Assembly (NCBI GenBank): GCA_965198995.1
Contig: CBDAQG010000002.1
Location: 434,001 to 498,000, forward strand
DNA: 64,000 bases
Direction: 5' to 3'
Source: CAXMMR01 sp965198995
GTDB taxonomy: Bacteria; Pseudomonadota; Alphaproteobacteria; Acetobacterales; Acetobacteraceae
In this document: positions 41,714-51,211 of the stretch, in pieces
How positions within the stretch are numbered: the first letter of the stretch is position 1
Layout: each line of letters begins with the position of its first letter
Notes under the pieces: generated by a model
Databases searched by the model: none
What the model saw: only the letters and a program-made list of their open reading frames with translations
Told to the model about the DNA's origin: nothing
Made by a program: the position numbers and the translations under genes

Positions 41714-42043
41714 CGTTGGACGCTAGCAGGCCGGTGGAGAAGACTGAAACAAGACGTTGAGAAGAAAGGCCAGGGGCTTTGCCCCTGGACCCCATTAAAG
41801 GCGGAGCCTTTAAAATCCATTCCTTATTCATGCTACTATGGCGAGTTCGGTGGCCTGGGAAGCAGGATCGAATGGCTTCGCCAAGCAAGAAAGCGCCCGC
41901 CTTAGTCCCTTACGGATGCGGGTCTGGGGGCGCCGCCTCCGTCGTGCGACTGTACGCTCGCGCGTGACGGGCCCAGGAGCAGAGCTCCTGGCCTTGCTTT
42001 ACCTGTCCGCTCGGCCGATCTCCCGGCACAGGAGGCGTTGCCG
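41714..42043. other. Divergent spacer between hyfB-like and yaiI genes
   Basis: This 330-base spacer is mostly a family A repeat (41760-42003). That leaves about 45 bases next to hyfB and 40 bases next to yaiI for promoters. I see no other gene. The hyf promoter must lie within or beside the repeat. Confidence 0.7.
41760..42003. repeat. Family A intergenic repeat, copy 10 (full length, divergent spacer)
   Basis: This is the only family A copy lying between two divergent starts. Outer hairpin CCAGGGGC-TTT-GCCCCTGG, core, GAATGGCTTCGCCAAGCAAG, then a GGGGGCGCC half hairpin followed by a TCGTGCGACTGTACGCTCGC-type insert in place of its partner, and the end hairpin CCAGGAGC-AGA-GCTCCTGG. Confidence 0.9.
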
Positions 42044-42535
42044 GTGACTGAGATCTACGTGGATGGAGACGCCTGTCCGGTGCGCGAGGAGGTGTATCGG
42101 GTGGCTGGGCGGCTGCAGGTGCGGGTGCATGTTGTCGCCAATGGGTCGCGGCCGATCCGGCCGCCTGGCCTGCCGTTTGTCACCATGGTGACGGTCGAGG
42201 CTGGGGCTGACGAGGCGGACAACTGGATTGCCGAGCGGATCGGCCCGGCTGACGTCTGCATTACCAGCGACATTCCGCTGGCGGCGCGGTGCCTGGCGCA
42301 AGGCGGGCAGGCGGTGGCGCCGAACGGGCGGGTTTGGACTGCGGATAATATCGGGTCTGCGTTGGCGGGGCGGGAGATTGCGCGGCATTTGCGCGAGATC
42401 GGCGCGGGGGGTGGCGGGCCGGCGCCGCTGACGCGGGCGGACCGGTCGCAGTTCCTCTCCAGCTTGGACGCGGCGGTGCGGCGGGCGCAGCGGCCGGCGC
42501 GGGCGCCGCTGGCGGTTCGGGCTGATCCGGCATGA
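42044..42535 (+). CDS. yaiI: YaiI/YqxD (DUF188) family PIN-like protein
   Basis: This 163-residue protein of the YaiI/YqxD family of PIN-like folds has no settled function; a nuclease role is suspected. The signature IYVDGDACPVREEVYRVAG is at the N-terminus, and ADNWIAERIGPADVCITSDI and NGRVWTADNIG follow. I choose the GTG at 42044, about nine bases after an AGGAGG; a TTG at 42038 is too close to that site. It overlaps the next gene by 4 bases. Confidence 0.9.
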   Translation: MTEIYVDGDACPVREEVYRVAGRLQVRVHVVANGSRPIRPPGLPFVTMVTVEAGADEADNWIAERIGPADVCITSDIPLAARCLAQGGQAVAPNGRVWTADNIGSALAGREIARHLREIGAGGGGPAPLTRADRSQFLSSLDAAVRRAQRPARAPLAVRADPA

Positions 42536-42861
42536 GCGGCAAGCCGAAGATCGCGGCGGGCGCGGTGATGACGGTGGAGACGGGCTGGCGCGAGACGGTG
42601 CTGATCTGCCGCAAGTGCAGCAAGAAGCTGGATGGCGGGTTCGGCGAGGACGGCGAGCAGACGCTGCGGGTGGCGTTGCGCGAGCGGCTGCGGGAGACGG
42701 GGCAGCGGCGGGCAGTGCGCATTATCGAGACGGGGTGCTTTGGGGTGTGTCCGAAGCGGGCGGTGGTGGCGTGCCTGGGACGGCAGCCGGAGCGGCTGCT
42801 GGTGCTTGGTGAAGGGGCGGATGTGGGTGTGCTGGCCGGGGCGATGCCGCCGGGCGGCTGA
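42532..42861 (+). CDS. Thioredoxin-like [2Fe-2S] ferredoxin-family protein
   Basis: This 109-residue protein has cysteines arranged as in thioredoxin-like [2Fe-2S] ferredoxins: LICRKCSKKLDGGFG near residue 25 and ETGCFGVCPKRAVVAC near residue 68. This predicts one [2Fe-2S] cluster and a redox or metal-related role. The start ATG overlaps the yaiI stop. The partner is unknown. A tRNA gene on the other strand begins 5 bases after its stop. Confidence 0.78.
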   Translation: MSGKPKIAAGAVMTVETGWRETVLICRKCSKKLDGGFGEDGEQTLRVALRERLRETGQRRAVRIIETGCFGVCPKRAVVACLGRQPERLLVLGEGADVGVLAGAMPPGG

Positions 42862-42865
42862 GGCG

Positions 42866-42942
<77 letters not shown>

Positions 42943-42989
42943 GTGCCGGGTGTCGGTTTAGCAGGCTGGTGAAGACCAGGGAAGAGAAG

Positions 42990-43065
42990 GCCGCGGTGTG
43001 TCGCCAAACGAACGGGGTCTGGAGCCTCGGGCCCCAGCGGGTCCAGAGCAGAGCCCTGGCGTTTC
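42990..43065. repeat. Family A intergenic repeat, copy 11 (partial)
   Basis: Only the end half is present: GGGGTCTGGAGCCTCGGGCCCC and a decayed end hairpin CCAGAGC-AGA-GCCCTGG. It follows the stop of the hydrolase gene and lies before the tRNA-Arg gene. Confidence 0.8.
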
Positions 43066-44130
43066 TTAAAGCGGCCGGTCGCGCGGCATGAAGGCGCCGT
43101 CGAGGGTGTAGCCCGGCACCAGGGGCGAGGTCGTGTCTTCCCAGCTTCGCTCGGCGAACCAGGCGGCGGCGGTGAGGTCGGCGCCGGAGGGGAGCCAGGC
43201 GTCGGGGGTTTGCAGCCAGGCGAGGATGTCGGTGGTGACGCGGTCGCGGTCGTTGTCGCGCAGGAGGAGGTGGTAGCCGGCGAGGTAAGTGCCGTGGCGG
43301 ACGGTGGCGGGAAGGTGGGCCGAGAGGGCGGCGGTGGCGGCGGGGGGGACGAGCTGGTCGCGTTCGCCGTTCAGCACCAGCACCGTGCCGTGCACGGCGG
43401 GGGCGGCGCGGCTGGCCTTGTCCATCATGTCGACAAGGCCGCTCAGCATGTCGACGCGGGTCCGGCGCAGGGTCAGCGGATCGTTGGCGAGGCGGAGCAG
43501 GGCGGCGCGGTTGTCGGTGGCCTGGATGTGCAGCGGGATCTCGTTGCCGGTGAGCTCCCAGCCGGGCGAGACGGTGGCGGCGACCCACAGGCCGGTGCGC
43601 AGGGGGATGCCGATCTCGGCGCGGTTCCAGACGGCGGGGGCGAGCAGGACGGTGGTGCTGTTGGCGGGGGTGTCGGGGCGGGCGGCGAGCAGCAGGGCGA
43701 CGGCGCCGCCCATGCTCTCGCCCATGACGATCACCGGGACGCCGGGATAGCGGGCCTGCAGCTGGGCGCGGAGGGTGGCGGCGTCGTTCACCATCGTCGC
43801 GCTGCCGGCCCAGCGGCCGCGGGTGGCGGTGGCGCCGAAGCCGCGCTGGTCGGGCGCGTAGACGGCGTAGCCGGCGGCGGCGAAGTGCGGCGCGGGCGTC
43901 TCCCAGGCGTCACGGCTGTCGCTGAAGCCGTGCAAAGCGAGGATCACACCGCGCGTGGCGATGCCCGGTGGCGGCAGCCAGGCGCGCGCCGGCAGCACGG
44001 TGCCATCGGGCAGGTTGAAGCTCAGGTCGGGCGGCACGAGGCGGCTATCCTCGCTGGACGCGGGCGGGGTGGGCGGGGTGGCGGCGCAGCCGGCGAGGGC
44101 GGCGGCCACCATCAGCGACAGGAGGCGCAT
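43066..44130 (-). CDS. Alpha/beta-hydrolase lipoprotein (monoacylglycerol lipase-like)
   Basis: This is a lipoprotein of about 354 residues with signal MRLLSLMVAAALAGC and a lipidated Cys at 15. The hydrolase domain has the oxyanion motif LALHGFSDSRDAW, the nucleophile elbow MGESMGGAV, an Asp in VLNGERDQLVPP and a His in AGYHLLLRD, the arrangement of serine hydrolases of the monoacylglycerol lipase/lysophospholipase group. In-frame ATGs at 44142 and 44151 are alternatives. It may act on lipids in the periplasm; the substrate is not known. Confidence 0.85.
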   Translation of the reverse strand: MRLLSLMVAAALAGCAATPPTPPASSEDSRLVPPDLSFNLPDGTVLPARAWLPPPGIATRGVILALHGFSDSRDAWETPAPHFAAAGYAVYAPDQRGFGATATRGRWAGSATMVNDAATLRAQLQARYPGVPVIVMGESMGGAVALLLAARPDTPANSTTVLLAPAVWNRAEIGIPLRTGLWVAATVSPGWELTGNEIPLHIQATDNRAALLRLANDPLTLRRTRVDMLSGLVDMMDKASRAAPAVHGTVLVLNGERDQLVPPAATAALSAHLPATVRHGTYLAGYHLLLRDNDRDRVTTDILAWLQTPDAWLPSGADLTAAAWFAERSWEDTTSPLVPGYTLDGAFMPRDRPL

Positions 44131-44205
44131 GGTTGAAAGCATGGTGGCCATCGCTATCATCCTCCGGCGCCGGGAGCCACTCGGCGACACGGGAAGGTCA
44201 GCATC

Positions 44206-44415
44206 ATGCCGTTCGGCGCCTCGACCCCGACACCGGCCTTTGGGCTGACGGAGACGTTCCACGTCGACAGCCGGGTGGTGGCCTGCGACGGCGGCGACGG
44301 GCCGCTGGGGCACCCGCGGGTGTGGCTGCGCATCGTCGAGACGCAGACCTACTGCCCGTGGTGCTCGCGCATCTTCGTGCTCAATGATGGGGCGCGGGAG
44401 GATGACGAGCATTGA
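44206..44415 (+). CDS. Small zinc-finger protein, NDUFS6/zf-CHCC family
   Basis: This 69-residue protein of the zf-CHCC family is homologous to the NDUFS6 (13 kDa) accessory subunit of mitochondrial complex I. The ligands are visible in VVACDGGDGPLGHPRVWLRI (Cys and His) and YCPWCSRIFVL (two Cys). Bacterial members are small stand-alone proteins thought to bind zinc; in alphaproteobacteria one member is linked to complex I. It is divergent from the hydrolase gene and followed by a family B repeat. Confidence 0.88.
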   Translation: MPFGASTPTPAFGLTETFHVDSRVVACDGGDGPLGHPRVWLRIVETQTYCPWCSRIFVLNDGAREDDEH

Positions 44416-44417
44416 GT

Positions 44418-44536
44418 AGTTCTCTTTTTGAAAAAAAGAACCAAAAGACGTTTGCCCGTTCAGAACGCGATCACAGCCGTGTGCATCCGAATGGATAAAA
44501 GTTTTTTTCTTCTTTTTTTCAAAAAAGAAGTCTCTT
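44418..44536. repeat. Family B intergenic repeat, copy 4
   Basis: The left arm is of the GTTC/GAACC type with CAAAAGACGTTTG next to it; the right arm is AAAAGTTTTTTTCTTC and AAAAAAGAAG. It lies between the zinc-finger gene stop and the polA start. Confidence 0.9.
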
Positions 44537-44549
44537 TCTTCCGGAAGTC

Positions 44550-47324
<2,775 letters not shown>

Positions 47325-47475
47325 GAAGGAAGCGCTTCTTTTTTGAAAAAAAGAAGCAAAAAACTTCTGCTCACCCAGGATCCTTTGTAATTCAAAATAC
47401 AACTGATGCTGGATCGTTGGCTCCAATAAAGTAAAAGTTTTTTGCTTCTTTTCTTCAAAAAAGAAGCGTTTGTCC
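47325..47475. repeat. Family B intergenic repeat, copy 5 (longest)
   Basis: The outer AAGCGCTTC/GAAGCGTT ends and both A/T palindromes are of the GCTTC/GAAGC type. The centre is AT-rich and includes CCTTTGTAATTCAAAATAC. It lies between the convergent polA and envC-like stops, touching both. Confidence 0.92.
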
Positions 47476-47476
47476 T

Positions 47477-48541
47477 TCACGACAACCGTGGATCCACCGG
47501 CTGGCCCCTATGTCTCACTTCCAAATAAAGCCGCTGCTCCGACGCATGCCCGATTGGCTGGCCGGCCAGCACGGCCGTGCCTGGCTTGGCGTCCAGTTGG
47601 CCGAGGCCGGACAGGACGACGTGCCAGCCGGCGCCGCAGTCCAGGATGGCGAGCAGGCCGAGGCCTTGGACGTCGGCGCCGAAGACGATGCGGCCGCGGC
47701 AGGGGGCGACGATGCGGGCGCCGGGGGTTGGCTGGTAAGACAGGCCGGTGGCGGGGCCGGCCTCGGTCGGGTCGCCGAAGCGGCGCACCAGCGGGGCGGC
47801 GACCGGGGTCGTGAGATGGCTGCCGCCGGCGAGGCCGGGCGAGGCGGTGCTGGCGGGCAGGCGGGTGGTGGCCGCGTCGGCCTGGGCGATGGCGCTCTTC
47901 AGGGCGTCGGCAAGGGCGGCGGCTTGCTGCTCGGCCTGGCTGGCGGCGAGGGCGCGTCGCTCGGCCGTGGCTTCGCCGGTGCGGGCGGTGGCGAGAGAGT
48001 GGTCGAGCGCGACGACTTCGCTTGACTGTCTGGCCTGTGCGGCCTGGAGCTTGGTGGCGGCCTCGACGGCTTGGCGGTGGAGGGCGGCGACGGCGGCGCG
48101 CTGCGCCTCGATCGCGGCCGCTTCGGCCCGGACCTGGTCGGCCAGGCCCTCGACGACGATCAGGCCGGTGATCGCCTGCTCGGCCGGCAGCGGCGCGGCG
48201 AGCAGCGTTTCTGCCGGGTACAGGCGCAAGCGCTGCAGCAGCGGCAGCAGGGGCTCGATCTTGGCTTGCAGGATGGCCAGGCGGGCTTCGGCGTCGCGGC
48301 GGGACGCCTCGATCGCGTCGAGCCGGGCGCTGGCGGTGGCGGTGGCGGCCTGGGTGTTGCGCAGGGCGGTGCCGGCGGCCAGGCGGTCGGCGGCGAGGCG
48401 GGCCGCCTGATCGGCGGCGGCGCGGGCGTGCTGCTCGGCGGCGCGCTGTGCGGCGGCGCGGGCGGCCTCGTCGCGCTCGGCCTGGATGAGGTGGCGGTGC
48501 GCGTCGTCGGGCGAGGCGGCGAGGAGGGGAACAGCAAGCAA
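47477..48541 (-). CDS. envC: EnvC-like murein hydrolase activator (degenerate M23 domain)
   Basis: This protein of about 354 residues has a short signal-like start, a long Ala/Glu/Arg coiled coil (about 15-215) and a C-terminal LytM/M23 domain (GARIVAPCRGRIVFGADVQG, then LLAILDCGAGWHVVLSGL). The HxxxD and HxH zinc ligands of active M23 peptidases are missing, as in EnvC, which activates amidases at the septum. I use the TTG at 48541 (MLAVPLLAASPDDAHRHL). Upstream the frame runs into a family B repeat that touches the start. It follows gpmI on the same strand. Confidence 0.82.
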   Translation of the reverse strand: MLAVPLLAASPDDAHRHLIQAERDEAARAAAQRAAEQHARAAADQAARLAADRLAAGTALRNTQAATATASARLDAIEASRRDAEARLAILQAKIEPLLPLLQRLRLYPAETLLAAPLPAEQAITGLIVVEGLADQVRAEAAAIEAQRAAVAALHRQAVEAATKLQAAQARQSSEVVALDHSLATARTGEATAERRALAASQAEQQAAALADALKSAIAQADAATTRLPASTASPGLAGGSHLTTPVAAPLVRRFGDPTEAGPATGLSYQPTPGARIVAPCRGRIVFGADVQGLGLLAILDCGAGWHVVLSGLGQLDAKPGTAVLAGQPIGHASEQRLYLEVRHRGQPVDPRLS

Positions 48542-48650
48542 GAGGTTCTTTTTTGAAAAAAAGAACCAAAAAACTTTTGCCCCGAAAGGCAGGCGCGACA
48601 GCGCGAGTAAAAGTTTTTTGCGTCTTTTTTTCAAAAAAGAAGCGCTTGGC
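48542..48650. repeat. Family B intergenic repeat, copy 6 (overlaps the gpmI stop)
   Basis: The arm next to envC is the GGTTC/GAACC type and the arm next to gpmI is the GCTTC/GAAGC type. The TGA inside the second palindrome (48631-48633, minus strand) is the gpmI stop. The other end touches the presumed envC start. Confidence 0.93.
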
Positions 48651-50148
48651 CTGTCATCTCGATGGGCGCAGGCAGGCCCATCAGCGCCAGCAGGGTCGGG
48701 GCGATGTCGGCCAAGCGACCGTTGCGCAGTGTCGTTCCCGGGGCACCCGCGAGCAGGATCGGCACGACGTTGGTGGTGTGGGCGGTGTGGGGCTCGCCGG
48801 TGGCGGCGTCGCGCATCAGCTCGGCATTGCCGTGGTCGGCGGTGACCAGCAGAGCGCCGCCGGCCGTCGCGATCGCGTACGCGATTTGGCCAAGCGCCTG
48901 ATCGACGGCCTCGACGGCGCGGATGGCCGCCGGCAGGCTGCCGGTGTGGCCGACCATGTCGGCGTTGGCGAAGTTCAGCACGATGAGGTCGAAGCCGCCG
49001 CCGGCGATCGCCGCCACGGCGCGGCTGGCGAGCTCGGGCGCGGACATCTCGGGCTGCAGGTCGTAGGTCGCGACCTTGGGCGAGGGCACCATGATGCGGT
49101 GCTCGCCGGGGTAAGGGGCCTCCTGGCCGCCGTTCAGGAAGTAGGTGACGTGAGGATACTTCTCGGTCTCGGCCATGCGGAGCTGGGTGCGGCCGGCGCG
49201 GCTGACCACCTCGCCCAGGATGGCGGCGAAGGATTGCGGCTGGAACAGCGGGTCGATGAACGGGGCCAGGGCGTCGCCGTAGCGCGTCATGCCGGCGGCG
49301 GCGGCAAAGCGGATCCGGTGCGGGCGGGCGAAACCGGTGAAGGCGGGATCGAGCAGGGCGGCGAGCAGCTCGCGCACCCGGTCGGCACGGAAGTTGAAGC
49401 ACAGCAGGGCGTCGCCGTCGGCCATGCCCTGGTAGTGCCCGCCGATCACGGCGGGAACGACGAACTCGTCGGTGATGCCCTCGGCGTAGCTGCGCTCGAG
49501 CAGTGCGGCGACGCTCGGCGAGCGCGGGCCAGCGCCGCTCGTCATCACCGTGAGCGCGCGCTCGACGCGCTCCCAGCGGTTGTCGCGGTCCATGGCGTAG
49601 TAGCGGCCGCTGACCGTGACCACCGGGATTGCGGGCGGCAAGGCGGCTTGCAGCGCGGCGAGGAAGCCGGCGGCGGAGGAGGGCGGGGTGTCCCGGCCAT
49701 CGGTGACGGCGTGCAGCACCGTGGGGATGGCGGCGGCGTGCAGGATACGGGCGAGGGCGACGGCGTGGTCCTGGTGGGCGTGCACGCCGCCGTCGGAGAC
49801 CAGGCCGAGCAGGTGGCAAACGCCGCCGCTCGCCTGCAGCGCGGCGACCAGCGCGCAGAGGGCCGGGGCGTCGGCCAGGGTCTCATCCTCGATCGCGGCG
49901 GCGATGCGGCCGAGTTCCTGGGCAACGATGCGGCCGGCGCCGATGTTGAGGTGGCCGACCTCGGAGTTGCCCATCTGGCCGCCGGGGAGGCCAACCTCGC
50001 GGCCGTCGGTGCGCAGAAAGGCATGCGGGCCGGCGGCCCAAAGGCGGTCGAAGGCCGGGGTGGAGGCTTGAAACACTGCGTTGTCGGAGGCCTCCTCGCG
50101 CCAGCCGAAGCCGTCGAGGATCACCAGCATGACGGGGCGCGGCGGCAT
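48631..50148 (-). CDS. gpmI: 2,3-bisphosphoglycerate-independent phosphoglycerate mutase
   Basis: This 505-residue Mn-dependent mutase interconverts 3- and 2-phosphoglycerate in glycolysis. The N-terminal PVMLVILDGFGWREEASDNA, the catalytic Ser in QMGNSEVGHLNIGAGR, VTDGRDTPPSSA and the C-terminal metal site LVTADHGNAE are all present. The last four residues (ALLF) and the TGA are encoded by a family B repeat, so the native C-terminus has probably been replaced. In many alphaproteobacteria gpmI and envC lie with nadD-rsfS-rlmH and ctpA; here they are apart. Confidence 0.96.
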   Translation of the reverse strand: MPPRPVMLVILDGFGWREEASDNAVFQASTPAFDRLWAAGPHAFLRTDGREVGLPGGQMGNSEVGHLNIGAGRIVAQELGRIAAAIEDETLADAPALCALVAALQASGGVCHLLGLVSDGGVHAHQDHAVALARILHAAAIPTVLHAVTDGRDTPPSSAAGFLAALQAALPPAIPVVTVSGRYYAMDRDNRWERVERALTVMTSGAGPRSPSVAALLERSYAEGITDEFVVPAVIGGHYQGMADGDALLCFNFRADRVRELLAALLDPAFTGFARPHRIRFAAAAGMTRYGDALAPFIDPLFQPQSFAAILGEVVSRAGRTQLRMAETEKYPHVTYFLNGGQEAPYPGEHRIMVPSPKVATYDLQPEMSAPELASRAVAAIAGGGFDLIVLNFANADMVGHTGSLPAAIRAVEAVDQALGQIAYAIATAGGALLVTADHGNAELMRDAATGEPHTAHTTNVVPILLAGAPGTTLRNGRLADIAPTLLALMGLPAPIEMTGQALLF

Positions 50149-50150
50149 GG

Positions 50151-50498
50151 CTAAGCGGCGGCGGCGGGCGCCTCGCCGGACGCGGACGGCTTGATCGTCT
50201 GCAGCACCTCGAAGCCCTCGAACTCCGGGTGCCCCAGATACATCGGCTTGTTGCCGCCGGCGCCGGCATGCGCACGGCGGAACGCCTCGGAGGTCGTCCA
50301 GGCCTCGAACGACGCATGGTCGCGCCAGATTGTGTGCGAGGAGTAGAGCACGTGGTCGTCGCGCGTCGGGCCGCGGAGCAGGTGGAACTCGACGAAGCCG
50401 GGCACCGTCTGCAGCTGCGAGTCGCGGCCGAGCCAGACCTGCTCGAAATCAGCCTCGGCGCCGGGCAGCACGCGAAAGCGGTTCATGGCGATGAACAT
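50151..50498 (-). CDS. Antibiotic biosynthesis monooxygenase (ABM) domain protein
   Basis: This 115-residue single ABM domain has a dimeric ferredoxin-like alpha/beta fold. MNRFRVLPGAEADFEQVWLG, PGFVEFHLLRGP and SSHTIWRDHASFEAWTTSEA follow the family pattern, close to the HmoB/IsdG heme-degrading and quinol monooxygenase groups. Without structural data the substrate (heme, quinol or another) cannot be assigned. ATG at 50498 is preceded by AGGAG at a good distance. The gpmI gene begins 3 bases after the stop. Confidence 0.8.
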   Translation of the reverse strand: MFIAMNRFRVLPGAEADFEQVWLGRDSQLQTVPGFVEFHLLRGPTRDDHVLYSSHTIWRDHASFEAWTTSEAFRRAHAGAGGNKPMYLGHPEFEGFEVLQTIKPSASGEAPAAAA

Positions 50499-50565
50499 GG
50501 GCAACGCTCCTGTTGTCGACGGCAATATCGCGGCTGGCGCCGAGCCGGCAAGGCCGGGCGGCGCT

Positions 50566-50952
50566 TCAGCTTGCGGTGACGCCGGCGACGTTGCCGGTCA
50601 CCGCCTCGATTTGTTCGAGCAGCTTGGAGAAGTCGACCGGCTTGGCGTGGTAGTCGTCGCAGCCGGCGGCGAGCGCCTTTTCCTTGTCGCCCGACATCGC
50701 GTGGGCGGTCAGCGCGATGATCGGGATGGTGGCACCCTGGCTGCTGGCCTTGACCTCGCGGGCGACGGTCCAGCCGTCCTTGAGCGGCAGGTTCATGTCG
50801 AGCAGCATGACGTCCGGGACGTCGGCCAGCGCCTGGGCAAGGCCGGCCTCGCCGTCATGGGCGAGCGCCACCTCGTAGCCGCGACGCTTCAGGCGGCGTG
50901 AGAGGAAGTCCCAGATTTCCTCGTGATCCTCGACCAGCAAGATGCGCGTCAT
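50566..50952 (-). CDS. Single-domain response regulator (CheY/DivK-like)
   Basis: This 128-residue receiver domain has no output domain. The acidic pocket (ILLVEDHEEI), phospho-acceptor Asp in VMLLDMNLPLKDGW, the Thr in PIIALTAHAMSG and the Lys in DYHAKPVDF are all present. The MNLP and AMSGDKEKALAAGCDDYHAKP pattern is like DivK-type regulators and receivers paired with hybrid histidine kinases. No kinase gene is adjacent. Confidence 0.92.
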   Translation of the reverse strand: MTRILLVEDHEEIWDFLSRRLKRRGYEVALAHDGEAGLAQALADVPDVMLLDMNLPLKDGWTVAREVKASSQGATIPIIALTAHAMSGDKEKALAAGCDDYHAKPVDFSKLLEQIEAVTGNVAGVTAS

Positions 50953-51046
50953 CGTTCAAACCTTTCTTGCTGCGGCCGACGGCCCACCGGCTGGCAACGC
51001 AGCGCTGCCGCACAGGCTGCGGATAAAAAGCGAGCGGGGCGTTTTA

Positions 51047-51211
51047 AGGAAGGCCAGGGGCGTCGCCCCTGGACCCCATGAAAGGCGGAGCCTTTAAAAT
51101 CCGTTCTTAGTTCATGTTCCCATGGGGGGAACTCGGTGGCGTGGGACGCGGGCTCATAGGCTTCGAGGGCGAGTGGGCCAAAGGTTCACGGCGGGGGGGC
51201 CCTGGCCTTCC
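51047..51211. repeat. Family A intergenic repeat, copy 12 (decayed end)
   Basis: The first half is standard: CCAGGGGC-GTC-GCCCCTGG, AAAGGCggaGCCTTT and AATCCGTTC. The second half has drifted (AGGCTTCGAGGGCGAGTGGG) and the end hairpin is reduced to GGGGGGCCCTGGCC. It follows the glycosyltransferase stop. Confidence 0.85.
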
